Part shown: piece by piece, positions 37,272-46,481 of the stretch | Numbering within the stretch: the stretch's first letter is position 1 | How the letters are laid out: each line of letters opens with the position of its first letter | From: Paracoccus endophyticus | GTDB lineage: Bacteria > Pseudomonadota > Alphaproteobacteria > Rhodobacterales > Rhodobacteraceae | DNA length: 64,000 bases | Reading direction: 5' to 3' | Assembly (NCBI RefSeq): GCF_003286075.1 | Contig: NZ_QLUV01000001.1 | Span: 124,001-188,000, forward strand | The notes under the pieces: generated by a model | What the model saw: the letters and a program-made list of their open reading frames with translations, nothing else | Database searches by the model: none | Told to the model about the DNA's origin: nothing | Translations under genes and position numbers: made by a program

Positions 37272-38315
37272 CTATTCGGCGGCCTGCGCGGGCCGGGCCT
37301 TGAGCTCGCCCTGCAGCTCGGCCGCGAACCACGCCCAGGTCTGCGCCAGCCCCTCGGACAGGGGCACGCGCGGCGCCCAGCCCAGAAGCTGCGCGGCGCG
37401 GTCCAGGTCGGGGCGGCGGCGGCGGGGGTCGTCCACCGGGATCGGCCGATGGACGACGCGCGCCTGCGTGCCCGACAGCGCGACCACCTGGTCGAGCAGC
37501 TCGCGCACCGTGATCTCGGCCGCGTTGCCCAGGTTGACCGGCTGCATCCCGTCGAACTCGGCCTCCATCAGCGCGAGCAGTCCCGCGACCAGATCCGCGA
37601 CATAGCAGAAGCTGCGCGTCTGGGTGCCGTCGCCATAGATCGTCAGCGCCTCGCCCCGCAGCGCCTGGCAGATCAGGTTGGACACCACGCGCCCGTCGCC
37701 CGGGTCCATGTTGGGGCCGTAGGTGTTGAAGATGCGGGCGACGCGGACCTGCGCGCGCCCGGCGCGGCCGTAGTCGAAGACCAGGCTTTCCGCCGCGCGC
37801 TTGCCTTCGTCATAGCAGGCGCGGGGGCCGGTGCAGCTGACATGGCCGCGGTACTCCTCGGGCTGGGGATGGACCTCGGGGTCGCCATAGACCTCGCTGG
37901 TCGAGGTCAGCAGGAACCGGGCGCCCGCGCGTTCGGCCAGCCGCAGCAGGTGGTTGGTGCCGACCACGTTGGTCAGCATCGTGTGTTCCGGGTCCATCTG
38001 ATAGAGGGGCGGCGAGGCGGCGCAGGCCAGGTTCCAGACCCGGTGGATGCGCGGCACCTCGGCCAGCACCGACGCGGGCAGCGGCGCCGTGATGTCGTGG
38101 CGCACGAAGCTGAAGCCGGGATGGCCGGTCAGCGCCGCCAGGTTGGACGGGCGCGCGGTCTGCAGGCTGTCGATGCACAGCACCCCTTCGCCCCGGTCCA
38201 GCAGCGCGCGGCACAGATGCGATCCGATGAACCCCGCCCCCCCTGCCACGACGTTCAGCCGCCGTCCGGCGTCGCGGTGCCGCGGCAGGGCGGTGATCCT
38301 GGTCGGTTGGGTCAT
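37272..38315 (-). CDS. NAD-dependent UDP-glucuronate decarboxylase-like enzyme
   Basis: 347 aa SDR. Rossmann motif VVAGGAGFIGSHLCRALLDRGEGV, then NLACAASPPLYQMDPEHTMLTNVVGT, catalytic TSTSEVYGDPEVHPQPEEYRG and CYDEGKRAAESL (YxxxK). The ACAASPxxYQxxP and STSEVYGDPxVHPQ wording is characteristic of UDP-xylose synthase. It probably converts UDP-glucuronate to UDP-xylose for the glycan made by this locus. ATG 38315 has AGGGGGA upstream. Member of the leftward operon. Confidence 0.88.
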   Translation of the reverse strand: MTQPTRITALPRHRDAGRRLNVVAGGAGFIGSHLCRALLDRGEGVLCIDSLQTARPSNLAALTGHPGFSFVRHDITAPLPASVLAEVPRIHRVWNLACAASPPLYQMDPEHTMLTNVVGTNHLLRLAERAGARFLLTSTSEVYGDPEVHPQPEEYRGHVSCTGPRACYDEGKRAAESLVFDYGRAGRAQVRVARIFNTYGPNMDPGDGRVVSNLICQALRGEALTIYGDGTQTRSFCYVADLVAGLLALMEAEFDGMQPVNLGNAAEITVRELLDQVVALSGTQARVVHRPIPVDDPRRRRPDLDRAAQLLGWAPRVPLSEGLAQTWAWFAAELQGELKARPAQAAE

Positions 38316-38343
38316 GGCGCTGTTCCCCCTGTGATGCGGCCGC

Positions 38344-39441
38344 TTATGCCGTGGCCGTGCGTGTTTCGTTGATGGCCTTGGGCTGCGCGGCACGCGCCGC
38401 GGCGGCTTCGGCCAGATGCGCGTCAAGCTCGGCCGCGCGGTGGTCGGATGAATGGGCGGCCTCGATCCGGGCGCGGGCCGCCTGCCCCATCGGCGCGGCG
38501 TCGCGGTCCAGCGCGGCCAGCACGTCGGCGGCGCTGTCGGCCAGCACGATGTCCTGCCCGGGCTGGAACAGCGTCTCGATCCCGTCCCAGCGGTCCGAGA
38601 TGATGGGCGTGGCGCAGGCCCCGGCCTCGAACAACCGGACCGACGGCGACCAGCCCGCGCGGATCATGTCGGCCCGCGTGACGTTCAGGGTGAAGCGGCT
38701 GGCGGAATAGAACGCGGCGTGGTCCGCGGGCGGGCAATGCTCGATCCGCTCGACATTCCGGGGCCAGTCGATGGTGGCGGGATACTGCGGCCCCGCCACG
38801 ACGAACCGCAGGTCGGGGCGCTGCCGGGCGGGGTCCAGCAGCAGCCGGTCCAGCGTCGGCTGGCGGTCGTCGCTGTAGGTGCCCAGATAGGACAGGTCCC
38901 AGCGTTTGGACACCGTTCGCGGGCCATACAGGTCCAGGTCCACCGAGCAGTAGAGCGCCCGCGCCCTGGGCGAGCCGTAGCGGCGTTCGATATGCCGCAG
39001 CGTCGGGCCGCCGGTGAAGGACAGGTAGACGTCGAAGCCGGGGATGACCTCGGGCGAGAGATATTCGTAGTCGCCCCGGTCCAGCTTGGCCAGCGTCACC
39101 GGCGTGTCGATGTCGTAGAACGCGGTCGTGCCGCGTGCCCAGGACTGGACGCGGCGGGCGACCTCGACCCCCTCGGGGACGTAGCTGCCCACGATCACCG
39201 CATCCGCGCCTGCGATCTCGTCGCGCCAGCGGTCAAGGCCGGGCAGGTCGGCATAGAACTCCAGCCGGCACCAGTCGGGGTCGGTCAGGTCGCGCTGGCT
39301 GGCGTACCAGGGCACGTCGCGCTCCAGAAACAGGATCTCGTGCCCGCGCCGGGCAAAGGCCTTGAGCAGGGCGCGGAAGGTGGTCGCATGGCCGTTCCCC
39401 CACGAGGAGGAGAGCGACAGCCCCAGGACAACCAGCTTCAT
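38344..39441 (-). CDS. CgeB-like glycosyltransferase
   Basis: 365 aa, starts MKLVVLGLSLSSSWGNGHATTFRALL. A GT-B-type fold with N-terminal NGH motif, ISFTGG-like middle region (VYLSFTGGPTLRHIERRYG) and C-terminal VRLFEAGACATPIISDRWDGIETLFQPGQDI, which is the Glyco_trans_1_2/CgeB C-terminal signature. One of three consecutive CgeB-like paralogues. It overlaps its upstream neighbour by 4 bases. The sugar donor is unknown; the product is probably a surface glycan. Confidence 0.82.
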   Translation of the reverse strand: MKLVVLGLSLSSSWGNGHATTFRALLKAFARRGHEILFLERDVPWYASQRDLTDPDWCRLEFYADLPGLDRWRDEIAGADAVIVGSYVPEGVEVARRVQSWARGTTAFYDIDTPVTLAKLDRGDYEYLSPEVIPGFDVYLSFTGGPTLRHIERRYGSPRARALYCSVDLDLYGPRTVSKRWDLSYLGTYSDDRQPTLDRLLLDPARQRPDLRFVVAGPQYPATIDWPRNVERIEHCPPADHAAFYSASRFTLNVTRADMIRAGWSPSVRLFEAGACATPIISDRWDGIETLFQPGQDIVLADSAADVLAALDRDAAPMGQAARARIEAAHSSDHRAAELDAHLAEAAAARAAQPKAINETRTATA

Positions 39442-40529
39442 GCCCGGGCCTCCTCGGGTTTGCGGGCGTGCGCCTTGAACAGCGCATCCACCTGCGCGCC
39501 GCGCAGGGCATAGGTGTGGTCCGCCTTGACCCTCGCCAGCGCCGCCTGCCCGATGTCTCGCGCGCGCTCGGGCGTCAGCGCGGCCAGATGGTCCGCCACG
39601 TCCTGCCCGTCGCGGGCGACCAGCACCTCGCGGTCGGGGGTCAGGAACAGCTCGATCCCCTCCCAGGCGTCGGTGATGAGGCAGGCGGCCGCGCCCGCCG
39701 CCTCGAAGACGCGGGTCGCGGGCGAAAAGCCCACATGCGCCATGCTGTCGCGGGCGACGTTCAGGACCGCCAGCGGTGTGCAGTTGAAGGCGTTGTGCTC
39801 ATGCGTATAGACATGGCCCAGATGGCGGACATTGCCGGGCATCTGCTTGGTTTCCCAGCCGTTTCCGCCGATCAGGAAGCTGCGGTTTGCCAGCATCGCG
39901 GCGGGGCGCAGGAAGAACTCCTCGACCCGCGCCTCGCGGTCGGGCAGGCGGTTGCCCAGAAAAGCCAGGTCCGCGGCGAAGCGCGCATCCGCCGGCGCGG
40001 GATGGTGCGTGGCGGGGTCGAGCGCATTGTAGACCGGCTCGCACAGCTTGGCGCCGAAGCCGCGATATGCGTCCACCACCGGCGGGCCGCCGCCATAGGT
40101 CAACACCATGTCCAGACCCGGCAGCGCGCGGCGCACCGGATGGCTGTCGTCGGCGCGCATCTCGTCCAGCGTCGCCGCCGCGTCCACGTCCCAGAAGATC
40201 TTGAGCGCGCCGGGCTTGGCCTGGGCGATCACCCCGTCCAGCAGTTCGCGGTCGAAGACGCCGACGCCGTTGGCCTTGACCACGATGTCGGCGTGGGCCG
40301 CCTCGGCCAGCACGCCGCGCATGGCGTCTTCCGTCGCGGGATAGACGACGGACCGGCACCAGTCCGGCGGGTCGATGTCGCGGTGCTTTTGCCGGTCGAA
40401 GGCGTCGGGCTCGTAGAAGGTGATGTCGTAGCCGCGCTTGGCCAGTTCCCCCAGGATGCCGCGGTAATAGGTGGCGGCACCATTCCAGTAGGACGACAGC
40501 AGGCTCGATCCGTAAAAGGCGATCTTCAT
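39438..40529 (-). CDS. CgeB-like glycosyltransferase
   Basis: 363 aa, starts MKIAFYGSSLLSSYWNGAATYYRGIL. Same architecture as its two neighbours: N-terminal GS-S-WNGAATYYR, central VLTYGGGPPVVDAYRGFGAKLC, and C-terminal ATRVFEAAGAAACLITDAWEGIELFLTPDREV. Paralogue in tandem, with ATGA overlaps to both neighbours, pointing to gene duplication and one transcript. The acceptor specificity probably differs between paralogues. ATG at 40529. Confidence 0.82.
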   Translation of the reverse strand: MKIAFYGSSLLSSYWNGAATYYRGILGELAKRGYDITFYEPDAFDRQKHRDIDPPDWCRSVVYPATEDAMRGVLAEAAHADIVVKANGVGVFDRELLDGVIAQAKPGALKIFWDVDAAATLDEMRADDSHPVRRALPGLDMVLTYGGGPPVVDAYRGFGAKLCEPVYNALDPATHHPAPADARFAADLAFLGNRLPDREARVEEFFLRPAAMLANRSFLIGGNGWETKQMPGNVRHLGHVYTHEHNAFNCTPLAVLNVARDSMAHVGFSPATRVFEAAGAAACLITDAWEGIELFLTPDREVLVARDGQDVADHLAALTPERARDIGQAALARVKADHTYALRGAQVDALFKAHARKPEEARA

Positions 40530-41632
40530 GCCGCAGACGCTCCGAGGTTGAGGCCGAGCGTTGCGGCGATGGAGAGGAGTTCCTGCGCGCGATGGGCGCA
40601 GGTGTGGCGGGCGCGGATGGTCTCCAGCCCGTGGGCCACAAGCGAGGCGCGCAGGGCCGGATCGTTCGACAGGTCGCGCAGGTGGGTGGTCATCTCGGCG
40701 CCGTCGCGGGCGAACAGGAAATCGCCGGGGCGGAACAGCGTCTCGCTGTCGTCCCACGGGGCGGACACCAGGGGGATGCCGCAGGCCAGCGCCTCGAAGA
40801 CGCGGATGGTCGGGATGCCGGGCAGCATCGTCGTGTAGAACCGGCGCGGCACGTGGACCGTCGCCAAGTGGCGGGCGAAGATGTCCGGCGCCGCGGCATT
40901 GGGCGCCCAGCCGTGATAGCGCACGCCGTAAGCCGCCAGCGTCGCCAGCGCCTCGGCCGGATAGCGCACGCCGTAGATGTCGAGCGGCAGGCCCGCGTCG
41001 CGGCCTGGGCGGAACAGAAAGCGTTCCAGCTCCTCGGTCCGCTCGCCGTCGCCCCAGTTGCCGATCCAGACGAGCCCCTCGCGGTCGCCTTCCTGCGCCG
41101 GGGGATGGAACAGCCTTGTGTCGGCGGCCTCGTGCCAGGTCCAGACGCGGTCGCCCCAGCCCCAGCGGCGATAGACCTCGCTCAGCGTCTCGCCAAAGGC
41201 CAGCACGCCGTCAAAGCCCGACAGGTCGAAGGCGCGGATGGCCTCGGGGTCGCTGACGGCGCGGTGGTGGGTGTCGTGGAACAGCAGGCGAAAGCGCGCG
41301 CCCTGCTTGCGCGCCTGCCCCAGACGCGCGGCCAGCGCCGGGTCGTTCCATTCGTGCACGATGACCAGGTCGGCAGCCCCCGCCAGCGCCGCCGGGTCCG
41401 CGTCGGCGGCATAGGTTTCGACCCTCAGGTCCGGGTAATGCTTGCGGAATGGGTCCAATCCTGCCTCGCCGTGGTCACGCAGCAGGTTCTCAAGACTCCA
41501 CGCGCCGTCCGGTTCCAGCGCCCGCACAGGGTGGCCCAGCGCGGCCAGTTCCCGCAGCACGCCGCGCAGGAAATGGGCGTTGCCGTGGTTCCAGCAGGAC
41601 TGCAGCGAATGGGTGAAATAGACGATGTTCAT
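40526..41632 (-). CDS. CgeB-like glycosyltransferase
   Basis: 368 aa, starts MNIVYFTHSLQSCWNHGNAHFLRGVL. Third paralogue of the CgeB-type set: LFHDTHHRAVSDPEAIRAFDL in the middle, a C-terminal IRVFEALACGIPLVSAPWDDSETLFRPGDFLFA donor-binding region. GT-B fold inferred. It overlaps both the next CgeB gene and the GT4 gene by 4 bases. Uses an unknown nucleotide sugar. Confidence 0.82.
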   Translation of the reverse strand: MNIVYFTHSLQSCWNHGNAHFLRGVLRELAALGHPVRALEPDGAWSLENLLRDHGEAGLDPFRKHYPDLRVETYAADADPAALAGAADLVIVHEWNDPALAARLGQARKQGARFRLLFHDTHHRAVSDPEAIRAFDLSGFDGVLAFGETLSEVYRRWGWGDRVWTWHEAADTRLFHPPAQEGDREGLVWIGNWGDGERTEELERFLFRPGRDAGLPLDIYGVRYPAEALATLAAYGVRYHGWAPNAAAPDIFARHLATVHVPRRFYTTMLPGIPTIRVFEALACGIPLVSAPWDDSETLFRPGDFLFARDGAEMTTHLRDLSNDPALRASLVAHGLETIRARHTCAHRAQELLSIAATLGLNLGASAA

Positions 41633-42711
41633 GCGGCCCGGGTCCGTGTGGTCATTGCATCGCGGTAGAGGGCGGCCATCGCGGCCGCCATCGCGTCGGG
41701 GGTGTGGCGGGCGGCGCGGTCGCGCGCGCGCGCGCCCTGCGCCGCGTGCCGCGCCGGGTAGGCCAGCAGCGCGGCGATGGCCGCGGCAAAGCCCGGTGCG
41801 TCGTCGGCAGGGACGAAATCGGCCGCGCCGTCCCACAGTTCGCGGAACGTCGGGATGTCGGACAGCACCAGCGGGCAGCCGGCCTGCGCGGCCTCCAGCA
41901 CGGCAAGGCCGAACGGCTCGAACCGGGCGGCGCTGACAAAGACGGGGCGGCGGGCCAGCCAGTGCGCCAGTGCCTCGGGCGGCAGCGGCCCGGTGGCGCG
42001 CAGGTGGCGCGGGGCGACGGTGGCGCCATGCGGCGCGCGCATCGCGCCGACCGCCACGAAGGGCGCATCCAGCAGGGCGGCGGCGGCGTCCAGCGTGGCG
42101 GTGTTCTTGACCTCGTCCCACAGCCGCCCGACGGTCAGCGCGCCGGCAAGGAGCGCCGCCTGCGGCAGCGGCATCGGGCGGCGGCCGTTGTGCACGCAGG
42201 CGGGCGCCGCCGCCAGCCCATAGCGGCGCGCGGTCGCGTCCGCATAGGCGCGGGTGGGCGCGACGGTGCGGGTGGCCGCGCGCAGCCCCTGCCCGATCAG
42301 CTCGGGCAGCCAGGCCAGCGCCGGGTCGAGCGCCCCTTTGCCCGCGGCGTCCCACCAGGTTCCCAGGCAGCCGTGGTTGACCGCGACCACCGGCAGGCCC
42401 AGCCCCGCCGCGGCCAGCGCGGGGCCGTTCAGATGAACAAGGTCGGCGTCCATGTCCGCGGCCAGCCGCGCCACCGCCCGCCCCGCCGCCAGCACCGGGC
42501 CCGGCCCGTCGCTCAGCCAGTCGAGCGGCAGGCCGGTGTCGATCAGGCGCAGCCCCGGCACCCGCGCGGCCGCGGCGCGCTGGCCGGCGTCGGGGGACGG
42601 GCCCAGCACCGCCAGCGTGACCTGAACGCCGCGCAGCGCGCCCGCCAGGTCCAGCGCATAGGACCAGACGCCCCCGACCGCATCGGCCGTCATCAGCAGG
42701 CGGGTGGTCAC
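41629..42711 (-). CDS. glycosyltransferase family 4 (GT-B)
   Basis: 360 aa. N-terminal TADAVGGVWSYALDLAGAL glycine loop and C-terminal PVFVSAARFEPFGLAVLEAAQAGCPLVLSDI, the E-x7-E retaining GT4 signature. It transfers a sugar from an activated donor with retention of configuration. 4-base overlap with the first CgeB-like gene; 34 bases after the epimerase gene. Part of the nine-gene leftward operon. Confidence 0.87.
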   Translation of the reverse strand: MTTRLLMTADAVGGVWSYALDLAGALRGVQVTLAVLGPSPDAGQRAAAARVPGLRLIDTGLPLDWLSDGPGPVLAAGRAVARLAADMDADLVHLNGPALAAAGLGLPVVAVNHGCLGTWWDAAGKGALDPALAWLPELIGQGLRAATRTVAPTRAYADATARRYGLAAAPACVHNGRRPMPLPQAALLAGALTVGRLWDEVKNTATLDAAAALLDAPFVAVGAMRAPHGATVAPRHLRATGPLPPEALAHWLARRPVFVSAARFEPFGLAVLEAAQAGCPLVLSDIPTFRELWDGAADFVPADDAPGFAAAIAALLAYPARHAAQGARARDRAARHTPDAMAAAMAALYRDAMTTRTRAA

Positions 42712-42745
42712 GACCGGCCGTTCATGCGCGCGCCCATCCCCGGTC

Positions 42746-43837
42746 TCATGCGGACTGGGCCAACTGCGGGCGGCCCACGGGCAGGTTGATCCCCCCCTCG
42801 GCCGCCAGCCACTGCGCCAGCCGCGTCACGCCCTCCTGCCAGTCCACCTTGGGCGACAGGCCCAGCGCCTGTTCGGCGGCCCGCGTGTCGGCCACGAAAT
42901 ACGGCTGGTCGCCCGCGCGCCAGTCAGAAAAGGCGACCTCCACGGGGCGGTCGATGATCCGGCCGACAAAGTCCAGCAATTGCCGCAGGCTGACCGCGTT
43001 CTGCGGGCCCCCGCCCAGGTTGAAGACGCGGCCCGAGACCTGCTCGATCCGGTCCCAGGCGGCCAGATAGGCCTCGACCGCGTTCGACACGTCCAGGATG
43101 TCGCGGACCTGGCAGCCGTCGCCATAGAGCGTGATCGGCTGGCCCCTCAGCGCGCGGATCAGGAAATGGGCGACCCAGCCCTGATCCTCGGTCCCCATCT
43201 GGCGCTGGCCATAGATGCAGGACATCCGCAGCACGCAGGTGGGCACGCCAAAGCTGCGGGCATAGTCCAGAACATACTGGTCCGCCGCGCCTTTGGAGCA
43301 GCCATAGGGCGTGTGGAAGTCCAGTGGGCGGGCCTCTCCGATCCCATGGGCGCGCACCTGCGCGTCGGTGGGCTGGTAGGCCTCGCCCGCCAGCGCGAAA
43401 TCAAGGTCGGCGAGGTCGCCATACACCTTGTTGGTGGACGCAAAGATCAGCGGCGTGCCGTCGGCCTTGGCCCGCAGCGCCTCCAGCAGGTTCATCGTGC
43501 CGATCAGGTTGATCGTCATGTCCTCGACCGGCTCGACCATGCTGGTCGTCACGGCGACCTGGGCGGCCATGTGGAAGACGACCTTCGCCTCCTGCACGGC
43601 CGCGCTCAGGCGCGCGGCGTCGCGGATGTCGGCCCGGACAGGCTCGATCCGGTCGCCATGGCGCTGTTGCAGCCACGACAGGTTGCGTTCCACGCCGGGG
43701 CGGCTCATCGCGTCATAGACGATGACGCGGTGCCCGTCGCCCGCCAGCCGGTCGGCCAGGTTCGAGCCGATGAAGCCCGCGCCGCCCGTGACCAGCACCG
43801 GGCGCGGATCGGCGGCAGGTGAACTGCGCCCCGTCAC
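42746..43837 (-). CDS. NAD-dependent epimerase, CDP-paratose 2-epimerase-like
   Basis: 363 aa from a GTG whose first bases overlap the upstream stop. Extended SDR: VLVTGGAGFIGSNLADRLAGDGH, STNKVYGDLADLDFA, HTPYGCSKGAADQYVLDYARSFG (YxxxK) and IYGQRQMGTEDQGWVAHFLIRALRGQPITLYGDG. The PYGCSKGAADQYxLDYAR and DQGWV wording is closest to CDP-paratose/tyvelose 2-epimerase, which acts on C2 of a nucleotide sugar. Substrate specificity cannot be fixed from sequence. Supplies a modified sugar to the adjacent glycosyltransferases. Confidence 0.8.
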   Translation of the reverse strand: MTGRSSPAADPRPVLVTGGAGFIGSNLADRLAGDGHRVIVYDAMSRPGVERNLSWLQQRHGDRIEPVRADIRDAARLSAAVQEAKVVFHMAAQVAVTTSMVEPVEDMTINLIGTMNLLEALRAKADGTPLIFASTNKVYGDLADLDFALAGEAYQPTDAQVRAHGIGEARPLDFHTPYGCSKGAADQYVLDYARSFGVPTCVLRMSCIYGQRQMGTEDQGWVAHFLIRALRGQPITLYGDGCQVRDILDVSNAVEAYLAAWDRIEQVSGRVFNLGGGPQNAVSLRQLLDFVGRIIDRPVEVAFSDWRAGDQPYFVADTRAAEQALGLSPKVDWQEGVTRLAQWLAAEGGINLPVGRPQLAQSA

Positions 43838-44949
43838 GCGACCAGCCCCCGCTTTTCCAGCTCGGTCCGCGCCTGGTCGACCCGGTCCACGGCGGTCTGG
43901 CTCGCAACCCACTCGGCCAGTTCCGCCAGCCCCTCGCGGAAGTCGGTGTCGGCGCGGAAGCCCAGCGTTTCCGCCGCAAGCGTGGTGTCGCAGAAGCAAT
44001 GCCGGATGTCGCCGATGCGGGCCTTGCCGACGATCAGCGGCTCCAAGTCGTTGCGGCCCATGGCACGGCCCAGTTCCTGCGCGACCTCGGTCACGGACCG
44101 GTCGTTGCCGGACCCGATGTTGAACGTCCCGCCCGCCGCCTGCGGCAGGGACAGCGCCTCGGCAAAGGCGCGGGCCACGTCGGACACATGGACGAAATCG
44201 CGGCGCTGTTCGCCATCCTCGAAGATCATCGGCGCCTGCCCGTTCAGGTAACGCGAGGCGAAGATCGCGAGAACCCCCGTGTAGGGGTTCGACAGCGCCT
44301 GGCCGGGGCCGAAGACGTTGAACAGCCGCAGGCACACGCCCTCGATCCCGTAGGGGGCGGACATGATATGCGTGGTGCGTTCCTGCACGAACTTGTTCAG
44401 CGCATAGATCGACGCGAGGTTCGGGCGCTTCCATTCGGGCGTGGCGACCGGCACCAGCGGGCGGCCCTGCGCGTCGGTCGGGTCCCACTGCTTCAGCCCG
44501 TCGCGGATGCCCTGGCGCTCGGCGTCCTCGACCATCTGGCCGTCGGCGTCGCGGTAAAGCCCCTCGCCATAGATCGACATGGAGGACGCGGTGACGACAC
44601 GGCGCACGGGGTTGTCGATCAGCTTTTCGAACAGCACGGCGGTGCCCACGTCGTTGGTCGAGGTGTAGCGTTCCACCTCGTACATGGACTGGCCTACGCC
44701 CACCTCGGCCGCCAGGTGGATCACGCTGTCCACGCCCCTCAGCGCGCGGGCCACGGCGTCCTTGTCGCGCACGTCGCCGTGGATGAACTCGGCCTCGCTG
44801 TTCAGCGCCTCGGGGCGGGCCGCGGCCTCGCCGTGGACCTGCGGGATCAGGGCGTCCAGCACGCGGACCTGATGGCCGCGCGCCAGCAGCTCGTCCGCGA
44901 CGAAGCGGCCGATGAACCCTGCACCCCCGGTGATCAGAACCTTTTCCAA
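43834..44949 (-). CDS. NAD-dependent epimerase, dTDP-L-rhamnose 4-epimerase-like
   Basis: 371 aa. First gene of the leftward operon. Rossmann VLITGGAGFIGRFVADELLARGH, SSMSIYGEGLY, ASIYALNKFVQERT (YxxxK) and FNVFGPGQALSNPYTGVLAIFASRYLNG. The VGVGQSMYEVERYTSTNDVGTA and PYTGVLAIFASRYLNG segments closely resemble dTDP-L-rhamnose 4-epimerases. Reading starts from ATG 44949, 15 bases into a 138-bp AT-richer divergent promoter region shared with the phosphatase gene. Confidence 0.82.
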   Translation of the reverse strand: MEKVLITGGAGFIGRFVADELLARGHQVRVLDALIPQVHGEAAARPEALNSEAEFIHGDVRDKDAVARALRGVDSVIHLAAEVGVGQSMYEVERYTSTNDVGTAVLFEKLIDNPVRRVVTASSMSIYGEGLYRDADGQMVEDAERQGIRDGLKQWDPTDAQGRPLVPVATPEWKRPNLASIYALNKFVQERTTHIMSAPYGIEGVCLRLFNVFGPGQALSNPYTGVLAIFASRYLNGQAPMIFEDGEQRRDFVHVSDVARAFAEALSLPQAAGGTFNIGSGNDRSVTEVAQELGRAMGRNDLEPLIVGKARIGDIRHCFCDTTLAAETLGFRADTDFREGLAELAEWVASQTAVDRVDQARTELEKRGLVA

Positions 44950-45087
44950 ATGCGCCTCACTTGCTTTTTACGAAATTGAAACCACGGGCTTGTTCTGTTG
45001 TTAAGCAGCTATGTTCCGGCTGTGCCATCATCATCTTCATCAACTTAGCCAATGTTTGGCCGTCCCTTGCAATGGGGTTAGCCGGTC
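44950..45087. promoter_or_regulatory. divergent promoter region of the glycan locus
   Basis: 138 bp between the two halves of the glycan locus, noticeably richer in A and T (for example tttttacgaaattgaaacc near 44966) than the flanking genes. Leftward and rightward promoters are expected here; no -35/-10 boxes could be assigned with confidence. Confidence 0.45.
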
Positions 45088-45684
45088 ATGAGCGTGCTGG
45101 TCGGCCTGGTCCGCCACGGTGCCCATGACGACCTGGGCCGCATCCTGAGCGGCAGGACCAGCGACATCCCCCTGAACGCCGCGGGGCGCGATCAGGTTGC
45201 CGCGCTGGCCGGCAGGCTGGCCGGACGCGGCATCGCGCAGGTGGACACAAGCCCCCGCCGGCGCACCGCGCAGACGGCCGCGATCATCGGGGGTGCGCTG
45301 GGACTGGCGCCGCGGACGGCCCCGGCGCTGGACGAGATCGACTTCGGCGCGTGGTCGGCCCGCGCCTTTGCCGACCTGGAGGGCGACCCGGCCTGGCGGC
45401 ACTGGAACGCCGCGCGCGGTCGCGCGCCCACCCCGGGGGGCGAGACGATGGCCGCGGCCGTCGCGCGCGCCGTCGCGCATCTGGACGGGCTGGCGGCGGC
45501 GGGGGCAGCGGGCCCGGTGCTGTGCGTCAGCCATTGCGACGTCATCCGGGGCATTGCGGCCCATGCGCTGGGCCTGGACCTGGACCACATGCTGCGCTTT
45601 GACATCGACCCGGGATCGGTCAGCTGGCTGCGGGCGCATGGACAGGGTTCGTTCCATGTCATAACCCTCAACGGCCCGCATTGA
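45088..45684 (+). CDS. histidine phosphatase family protein
   Basis: 198 aa. Branch-1 histidine phosphatase: LVRHGAHDD near the N-terminus holds the phosphorylated His, LDEIDFGAWSARAFADLE and GGETMAAAVARAVAHL in the middle, and VSHCDVIRGI carries the second His. It hydrolyses a phosphate monoester. With inositol-3-phosphate synthase two genes on, dephosphorylation of inositol phosphate or of a sugar phosphate is plausible but inferred. The stop overlaps the methyltransferase start (TGATG). Confidence 0.88.
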   Translation: MSVLVGLVRHGAHDDLGRILSGRTSDIPLNAAGRDQVAALAGRLAGRGIAQVDTSPRRRTAQTAAIIGGALGLAPRTAPALDEIDFGAWSARAFADLEGDPAWRHWNAARGRAPTPGGETMAAAVARAVAHLDGLAAAGAAGPVLCVSHCDVIRGIAAHALGLDLDHMLRFDIDPGSVSWLRAHGQGSFHVITLNGPH

Positions 45685-46481
45685 TGGACAGCACCGTGAC
45701 AGCTTCGCAGATCGCCCGCGACGTGGACCGCATCGGCCCGTGGTTTCACAACCTGGACCTGAACGGCGTGCAGACCGCGCCTGCCCATTTCCTGGGCGAC
45801 TATCCGGCCGACAAGTTCGCCCGCTTTGCGCATCTGCTGCCTGCGGACCTGACGGGAAAGACCGTGCTGGACATCGGCTGCAACGCCGGGTTCTACAGCT
45901 TCGAGATGCGGCGCCGGGGCGCGGCCCGCGTGCTGGGCATCGACGCGGACGACCGCTACATCGAGCAGGCGCGCTTTGCCGCCCGCACCCTGGGCGTCGC
46001 GGATGTCGAGTTCCGCAATCTGTCGATCTATGACGTGGGGGCGCTGGGCGAACGCTTCGACCTCGTGATCTTCATGGGGGTGCTTTACCACCTGCGCCAT
46101 CCGATGCTGGCCCTGGACCTGATCCGCGAACATGTCGCGGGCGACCTGATGCTGTTCCAGACGCTGACCCGCGGTCCCGACAGCGTGGCCGAGGTCGCCG
46201 AGGATTACGATTTCGCCGAGGACGCGCATTTCCAGGCGCCCGACCATCCCCGGATGGCGTTCATCGAACGCAAGTGGGCGCATGACTGGACGAACTGGTG
46301 GGTCCCCAACCGCGCGGGGGTCGAGGCGATGCTGCGCGCGACGGGCTTCGCCATCCTGCGCGGCCCCGCCGACGAAGTGTATCTGTGCCGCACCGCCGCG
46401 GTGCCCTTTGCCGAATACGGACCCGCGGTCGTCTATCCCGCCCGCCCCCCCGCCCATCCCGACGAGGAGCCTGCGCGTTGA
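45684..46481 (+). CDS. SAM-dependent methyltransferase (TIGR04290/Rta_06860-like)
   Basis: 265 aa. Motif I is VLDIGCNAGFYSFEMRRRGA (about residues 62-82), followed by GIDADDRYIEQARFAARTLG, IFMGVLYHLRHPMLALDLI and AFIERKWAHDWTNWWVPNRAGVEAML. The pattern resembles the DUF1698/CmoB-like group and, with its neighbours, the methyltransferase family of the Rta_06860 type. ATG 45684 (a TTG at 45681 is possible). It probably methylates a glycan or carrier. The stop overlaps the hydrolase gene's TTG. Confidence 0.82.
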   Translation: MDSTVTASQIARDVDRIGPWFHNLDLNGVQTAPAHFLGDYPADKFARFAHLLPADLTGKTVLDIGCNAGFYSFEMRRRGAARVLGIDADDRYIEQARFAARTLGVADVEFRNLSIYDVGALGERFDLVIFMGVLYHLRHPMLALDLIREHVAGDLMLFQTLTRGPDSVAEVAEDYDFAEDAHFQAPDHPRMAFIERKWAHDWTNWWVPNRAGVEAMLRATGFAILRGPADEVYLCRTAAVPFAEYGPAVVYPARPPAHPDEEPAR